Assembly: GCF_022398475.1 (NCBI RefSeq)
Contig: NZ_JAKEVM010000002.1
Location: 62,001 to 126,000, forward strand
Origin: Pseudoalteromonas shioyasakiensis
GTDB lineage: Bacteria > Pseudomonadota > Gammaproteobacteria > Enterobacterales > Alteromonadaceae
DNA length: 64,000 nt
Direction of reading: 5' to 3'
Shown: one piece after another, positions 59,029 through 64,000 of the stretch
Position numbering within the stretch: the stretch's first letter is position 1
Layout: each line of letters opens with the position of its first letter
Made by a program: the position numbers and the translations under genes
Notes under the pieces: model-generated
Told to the model about the DNA's origin: nothing
The model's input: the letters and a program-made list of their open reading frames with translations, nothing else
Databases searched by the model: none

Positions 59029-62000
59029 ATGTTCTCAATTTGGTCAATAAGCCTTCTTGCAATTGTATATCTGGCAATTTTATTTGCGGTTGCAGGCTGG
59101 GCTGATAAAAGAAAAGTATTGCCTTTTAAAGGCTTAACCTATGGTTTATCACTTGGGGTGTATTGCACCTCTTGGGCGTTTTTTGGTACCACAGCACAAG
59201 CTGCATACAACGGCTGGTGGTTGGCTCCGACCTATGCCGGTACTATTTTGCTATTCATTTTTGGCTGGCAAGTCTATTGCCGCATAGCACATATTTGTCG
59301 GCAGCAAAAAATAACCTCAATGGCAGATTTTATTGCGACTCGGTATGGTCAGTCGTCGAGTTTGTCTGGGCTCATTTCATTGATTTCAGTGATTGCCATT
59401 GTGCCCTATATCTCTTTACAGCTAAGTGCAACTGCGCAAAGTATCAACTTACTTACCGACCGCGCTGCCACACAAAGTCATGAAGTATGGGCCGATAGCA
59501 CTTTTTATATCACGATTGTATTGGCACTGTTTGCTATTTTATTCGGCGCGAGGCGGTTAAAGCCCAGCGAACATAATCCAGGTTTGATAGCCAGTATTGC
59601 CTTCGAATCGGTGGTTAAGTTGTTGGCGTTTTTAGCGGTGGGTTTGTATGTGTGCTTTGCTCTATTCGACAGCCCAGTGGCACTGTTTGAAAAAGCGCAT
59701 GACCTAAATATTGATCAGCAAGTGGCTGCAACGCAAAGTCCAACCTATGTGTATGTTGCTCATACTTTGCTTGGTATTTTGGCGACCTTATGTTTGCCAA
59801 GACAATTCCACATGAGCTTTATCGAAAAAAATAACGATAAAGAGCTGGCCTCGGCACGTTGGCTGTTTCCGATTTACCTATTACTTATTAACTTATTTAT
59901 TCTACCGATTGCATACGCCGGATTAATTTACTTTCAAGGCCAAGAGGTCGGCTACGACACCTTTGTATTAGCTTTACCGATGGCGGCTGATGATGCTTTT
60001 GTGGCGTTATTAGCCTTTTTAGGCGGCTTTTCAGCGGCAACCAGTATGGTGATTGTGTCATCAATTGTGCTTTCAGTGATGATCACTAATGACTTTATTA
60101 ACCAATTTATTTTACGCCGCTCGCAACTTACATCGAGTAGTCGCGGGCTTGATAAAAATAACCTATTACATGCGCGTAAAATCGTTATCGTATTGATTCT
60201 ATTGCTTAGTTACTTCACTCACCGAGTGCTGGGCGAAAGTACAACCCTTGCCAATGTGGGTTTGATGTCGTTTACCTTAGTCGCGCAATTTTCGCCTGCC
60301 ATGATCATAGGCTTATGGTGGCGACAAGCATCGTGTCGCGGTGCTCAATTGGGGATTTTAAGCGGCTTTATTATTTGGGGATACACACTTTTACTACCGA
60401 ATATCGCCGGAGGTTTAGGAAGCGATAGCTTATGGCTTGTGAATGGACCGTGGGGAATAAGCTGGTTAGCGCCAACCGACTTATTCTCATTAGGCATGGA
60501 AAGCATTAGCCAAGCTTTATTGCTATCGCTAGGTGCGAATTGTTTAGTGTATTTCTTAGTACCGTTATTTAGTCGAGCAACCTTAGCTGAACGCTTGCAG
60601 AGCAATAAGTTTGTGTCGCAGCTTAGTGATTCGAAGGTAAGCAATCATCTACAGCCTTTGAGTTACCATGACCTAGGTGCGCTAATGCAGCGATTTGCCG
60701 AAAAAGAAGCGGCGCAGTCGTTGGTAAATCATTACTTTCCTGATGATAAAAGTAAGTGGAAGCGCCCTGCCAATGTTGAGTTAGAACTATTAGTTGAGCG
60801 CGAGATGTCTGCCGTGATCGGCGGCGCATCGGCGCGGCTTATTTTAGATGTAGCGAAAAATGAGCAGCGCCAGCCTCTAGAGCAGGTTGCCGAGTTTGTT
60901 GATGAAGCAAGCCAAGTACTTAAATTTAATCGTGACTTACTGCAATCAACAATCGAAAACATTCAACAAGGGATCAGTGTAGTTGATAGTGAGCTGCGCT
61001 TGGTAGCTTGGAACCAAGGCTACAAAAACATGTTCGCCTACCCAGATGATGCGCTTTACATAGGCCGCCCTGTTGCCGACATTATTCGTTTTAATGCCGA
61101 GCGCGGCTTATTTAGCGGCGAGAGCATGACCAGCGAAGTCGAAAAACGCTTAGCCTATTTACGCCAAGGCAGCGCTTATAAATACCAGCGCTCGCACAAT
61201 GATGGCCGCGTGTTTGAAATGCAAGGTAACCCACTGCCAGGTGGCGGCTTTGTAACAACCTATACCGACATTACCGAGTTCGTAAAACAACAAAAAGCGT
61301 TAACCGAAGCAAATGTTAGCCTTGAAGAAAAAGTCGCAGCCCGCACCTTGGCATTGACTCAAGCAAACCAAGAGTTGTCGATGGCAAAGCAAGTGGCGGA
61401 GCAAGCAACGGTCAGTAAAACACGCTTTTTTGCTGCTGCCAGCCATGATTTACTGCAACCTTTCAATGCTGCGAGCTTGTTTTGTTCTTTAATGAATGAA
61501 AAAGCCCAAGATACCGAACTTAAAGAGCTGGCGATGAATATTAAGAATTCATTGGGCAGCGCCGAAGAGTTGTTATCGAGTATTTTAGAGTTAACCAAGC
61601 TCGATTCGGGCTCGTTTAAAGTACAAATGAGCGAGTTTGCAGCCAGCTCATTGGTTGAGCCACTGCGTAATGACTACGAAGCCCTTGCCCGCGAAAAAGG
61701 CTTAAAGTTTATTATTGAAACCTGCGATGTGCGCTTGCATACCGACAAAGCGCTGCTGCGACGAGTACTACGTAACCTTTTGAGTAATGCGATTCGTTAT
61801 ACCGAGCAAGGTGAAGTGCGCTTAAAAATGCAGTACGACGATGACCATGTATCCTTTATTGTTGAAGACACAGGGATTGGTATTGCATCGAGCGATCAAC
61901 AAACTATTTTCCAAGAGTTTAAACAGCTTGGTGCAAAGCCAAGCGCCGAGGGGTTAGGTTTAGGGTTGGCAATCACTAAACGTATATGTGACTTACTTAA

Positions 62001-62478
62001 AATACCCCTAGTGATGGGGTCTGAGCTTGGTAAAGGCACGCAATTTACCCTAACTCTGCCTTGTAGAGTGAGTGCTGCGGCAGCGCAAACGAAAGGTGCT
62101 GAGGCATCACAAGAAACAGAGCTGGGGCAATTGCGTATTTGGTTGCTTGATAACGACCGCAACGTGTTAGAGGCATTAAAGCAGCTACTCGAAAATTGGG
62201 GCTGTGAAATTTCAACAGCCACTAACTTAGCGGAGCTTGAGCAGTTAAAGGCAAGCCAAGCCCTGCCGCAATTGTTGATCATTGATTATCAGCTTGATGA
62301 TGGGGTAACAGGCCTTGAAGTGATTGAACAAGCGGCATTAACACGCTTACCTGCCATCGTTAATACCGCGAATCATGATGAAGGCATACGCGAGTTAGTG
62401 CTAGATGCGGGCTACCCATTACTTTATAAGCCTCTGAAAGCGCCCGCCTTAAAGCGCATGATTAAGCGACTGACTTAA
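59029..62478 (+). CDS. SSS-domain hybrid sensor histidine kinase (CbrA-like)
   Basis: A 1149-residue membrane kinase. Residues about 1-500 are a sodium:solute-symporter-type sensor with about 13 helices (YCTSWAFFGTTAQAAYNGWWLAPTY). A PAS domain follows at about 635-760 (IENIQQGISVVDSELRLVAWN), then a HisKA with phospho-His in FFAAASHDLLQPFNA, an ATPase domain (NLLSNAIRY, DTGIGI, GLGLGLAI) and a receiver domain with Asp in LIIDYQLDDG and Lys in LYKPLK. It belongs to the CbrA/PutP-linked kinase family; no cognate response regulator is adjacent. The ligand is unknown. It overlaps the next gene by four bases (convergent). Confidence 0.9.
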   Translation: MFSIWSISLLAIVYLAILFAVAGWADKRKVLPFKGLTYGLSLGVYCTSWAFFGTTAQAAYNGWWLAPTYAGTILLFIFGWQVYCRIAHICRQQKITSMADFIATRYGQSSSLSGLISLISVIAIVPYISLQLSATAQSINLLTDRAATQSHEVWADSTFYITIVLALFAILFGARRLKPSEHNPGLIASIAFESVVKLLAFLAVGLYVCFALFDSPVALFEKAHDLNIDQQVAATQSPTYVYVAHTLLGILATLCLPRQFHMSFIEKNNDKELASARWLFPIYLLLINLFILPIAYAGLIYFQGQEVGYDTFVLALPMAADDAFVALLAFLGGFSAATSMVIVSSIVLSVMITNDFINQFILRRSQLTSSSRGLDKNNLLHARKIVIVLILLLSYFTHRVLGESTTLANVGLMSFTLVAQFSPAMIIGLWWRQASCRGAQLGILSGFIIWGYTLLLPNIAGGLGSDSLWLVNGPWGISWLAPTDLFSLGMESISQALLLSLGANCLVYFLVPLFSRATLAERLQSNKFVSQLSDSKVSNHLQPLSYHDLGALMQRFAEKEAAQSLVNHYFPDDKSKWKRPANVELELLVEREMSAVIGGASARLILDVAKNEQRQPLEQVAEFVDEASQVLKFNRDLLQSTIENIQQGISVVDSELRLVAWNQGYKNMFAYPDDALYIGRPVADIIRFNAERGLFSGESMTSEVEKRLAYLRQGSAYKYQRSHNDGRVFEMQGNPLPGGGFVTTYTDITEFVKQQKALTEANVSLEEKVAARTLALTQANQELSMAKQVAEQATVSKTRFFAAASHDLLQPFNAASLFCSLMNEKAQDTELKELAMNIKNSLGSAEELLSSILELTKLDSGSFKVQMSEFAASSLVEPLRNDYEALAREKGLKFIIETCDVRLHTDKALLRRVLRNLLSNAIRYTEQGEVRLKMQYDDDHVSFIVEDTGIGIASSDQQTIFQEFKQLGAKPSAEGLGLGLAITKRICDLLKIPLVMGSELGKGTQFTLTLPCRVSAAAAQTKGAEASQETELGQLRIWLLDNDRNVLEALKQLLENWGCEISTATNLAELEQLKASQALPQLLIIDYQLDDGVTGLEVIEQAALTRLPAIVNTANHDEGIRELVLDAGYPLLYKPLKAPALKRMIKRLT

Positions 62479-64000
62479 TCTGCGTTTTGCTCAGTTGTTG
62501 GGGTATTGGCTTTAATTAAGCGCTCTACCTCAGCGACAAACTTCTTATCTAAGTCATCTTCATGGCTCAAAAATAACAGCATTTCATCACCATTGTGGTC
62601 AATGACCGTTACAGTGGTGGTTAGTAGGGCGCTTTTAGCATAATCAACGTTGATCTCTTTAATGTCACTAAAGCGGCGCTGATCTTTTTCGAGCACACCT
62701 TGCTCATTTTCCCAGTAACTAAAAATAGTGTTTTCTGTGATGCCGTTTCCATCAGTTTTAAAATCGATAAATGCGTCACTATAAAAATAATGTACACTCT
62801 CGTTGGCAGGGATAATTTCTTTTCTTTTTAAAAAGTTAACTTGATAAGACCAAAGCTTGTCACCGGTTACTATGGTTGAACTTGGCAACAAATATAGCTC
62901 ATAAATTAAGCCATAAAATAACCAAGGCAACATGAGTATCGAAATGATAACCTGCCTCGCTCGCCACTGAGAGTGGTACTCAAGAGCCTGCTGTGGTTGC
63001 TTGAGGTTTTGAATGTAATTAACCAGAGGCAACCATAGAATAGGTGTAACTAAAAACAGCCAAGTACCATATTCCCAGTTATAGCTTACGACTTCAGAAA
63101 TGATAATCGCCAGCCATAACACGAACCCAACCGCAACGGGCATGATCTTATTTTTGCCAAAGGTTTGCTCGCTGTGCTTGCAAAGCTCAAGTAACAACGG
63201 AATAAAAAACAGCGGTGCAAATATCCCTCGAGCAATCGGCATAATATGGCTTTGTTGTTGCTCTTTTATCGCTTTCCAGTTGCGATAGCTCCAGTAGTGA
63301 ATGAATATTCCTAAGCTTAATAAGCTGTAAATAACAAACTTACTGTTACTGACAGGGTAGAACTGTTGCTCAGCAAAAACTGGGCGGTTACTTGCTTCTA
63401 TACGCCAAGCCGCGATGAAAAAGATGATTGCCGCCAAGTAACTTAAAATAAAAACGCTATACCAGTTGGTTTCGTCATCCGCTGGTGTGGTTGTGGCGCT
63501 ATTTGTGCCGTATTTAATGATGCCGTAATGGGTCGCGTTATTGAGTTTTTTACGCTCGCTTAGGTAAAGGTCTATTTGATCGGCTGGAATATGATCCTGC
63601 TTAGCACTGTAATCAAAGTATAAGGTCAACACCGAGTCTTTAAATGTCACGCGTTTTTCGAGATGAAAAAATGGGTTGTCGACTGTGACCTGCTCATCAT
63701 TAAACTGCCAATTAGTATCCGTAAACGTAACCTTTATGGTTGTTTCGATATTATTTGGGTAACGAAACCATATTGGTGCATTGTTACGTTCTCGCTGTTC
63801 CGGCTTATAAACTGAGTTTTGAATTTCACTAGCGTAAAAGTCGTTTTGAAAATCATTACCCTTAGGTCGCCAAAAGTTATCAATAGTATAGTGCTCATTG
63901 GTAATTAGCTGACCGGTGTCTTCTGGAGATTCAACCAGCATAGGTTTGACTGTTTTTAAGCCCTTGTAGGTATCTTGATAATATTCGCGGTAATCATCTT
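62475..64000 (-). CDS. DUF3857-like membrane protein, C-terminal part (partial)
   Basis: The frame is open to the window edge (residues DDYREYYQDTYKGLKTVK precede the first ATG at 63941), so the gene is truncated at the right edge. The visible part begins like the C-terminal segment of DUF3857/transglutaminase-like proteins (YTIDNFWRPKGNDFQNDFYASEIQN). About seven membrane helices follow (WYSVFILSYLAAIIFFIAAW, FVIYSLLSLGIFIHYW, IMPIARGIFAPLFFIPLLLEL, IMPVAVGFVLWLAIIISEVV, WLFLVTPILWLPLVNYI, VIISILMLPWLFYGLIYELYLL) and a soluble tail. Function unknown. It is convergent with the kinase gene. Confidence 0.72.
   Translation of the reverse strand, partial: DDYREYYQDTYKGLKTVKPMLVESPEDTGQLITNEHYTIDNFWRPKGNDFQNDFYASEIQNSVYKPEQRERNNAPIWFRYPNNIETTIKVTFTDTNWQFNDEQVTVDNPFFHLEKRVTFKDSVLTLYFDYSAKQDHIPADQIDLYLSERKKLNNATHYGIIKYGTNSATTTPADDETNWYSVFILSYLAAIIFFIAAWRIEASNRPVFAEQQFYPVSNSKFVIYSLLSLGIFIHYWSYRNWKAIKEQQQSHIMPIARGIFAPLFFIPLLLELCKHSEQTFGKNKIMPVAVGFVLWLAIIISEVVSYNWEYGTWLFLVTPILWLPLVNYIQNLKQPQQALEYHSQWRARQVIISILMLPWLFYGLIYELYLLPSSTIVTGDKLWSYQVNFLKRKEIIPANESVHYFYSDAFIDFKTDGNGITENTIFSYWENEQGVLEKDQRRFSDIKEINVDYAKSALLTTTVTVIDHNGDEMLLFLSHEDDLDKKFVAEVERLIKANTPTTEQNAD

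Overview
The window looks like chromosomal DNA of a moderately AT-rich marine gammaproteobacterium of the Alteromonadales, most likely Pseudoalteromonas or a close relative. This is inferred from the TonB-dependent-receptor-centred sugar locus, strong similarity to Vibrio/Shewanella-type proteins (oligopeptidase B, a CosR-like MarR protein, GbpA domains), Fur-type iron boxes and the absence of any phage or plasmid backbone. No tRNA, rRNA, CRISPR array or intact insertion sequence was seen.

Region 1 (about 1.6-21.9 kb) is an arabinan/L-arabinose utilisation locus. It has four GH43 enzymes (a large two-LamG lipoprotein arabinanase, an exo-type GH43, an Arb43A-like endo-arabinanase and a GH43_26-like exo-arabinofuranosidase), a GH127 beta-L-arabinofuranosidase lipoprotein, a TonB-dependent receptor, a GPH symporter, an SSS symporter and a FadR-type GntR regulator. 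An SDR sugar dehydrogenase, a TauE/SafE permease and an SMP-30 lactonase follow, which points to oxidative (non-phosphorylating) arabinose catabolism. The later dehydratase and aldehyde dehydrogenase steps are not in the window. Shared AT-rich palindromes precede several of these operons.

Region 2 (21.9-24.8 kb) holds a LysR-pirin-DoxX group and a PliG-like exported protein. Region 3 (24.8-33.6 kb) is an iron/heme locus: PepSY/DUF2271/DUF4198 operon, two tandem heme oxygenase-DUF454 modules, a signal-transducing TonB-dependent receptor, and FecR and FecI. Fur-box-like sites lie between the units. One heme oxygenase paralogue lacks the canonical proximal histidine.

Region 4 (33.6-58.3 kb) is mostly housekeeping: a coiled-coil porin, MarR/CosR-like regulator, mutarotase, PH-domain pair, two metalloproteases, an RND efflux pair, oligopeptidase B, Dps with an OxyR-like box, YaeQ, an alpha/beta hydrolase and a YlqF/RbgA-type GTPase. 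Within it, a class I cyclic-di-GMP riboswitch precedes a GbpA-derived protein that has lost its signal peptide and its AA10 lytic polysaccharide monooxygenase domain.

Region 5 (58.3-58.9 kb) is the most unusual part: two tandem, diverged copies of an apparent small-RNA gene on the minus strand. Each has a near-consensus sigma-70 promoter overlapped by Fur-box-like sequence, conserved hairpins with compensatory changes between copies, and a Rho-independent terminator. They resemble in organisation the Fur-controlled PrrF/RyhB small RNAs. The window ends with an SSS-fused hybrid histidine kinase and the C-terminal part of a DUF3857-like membrane protein.
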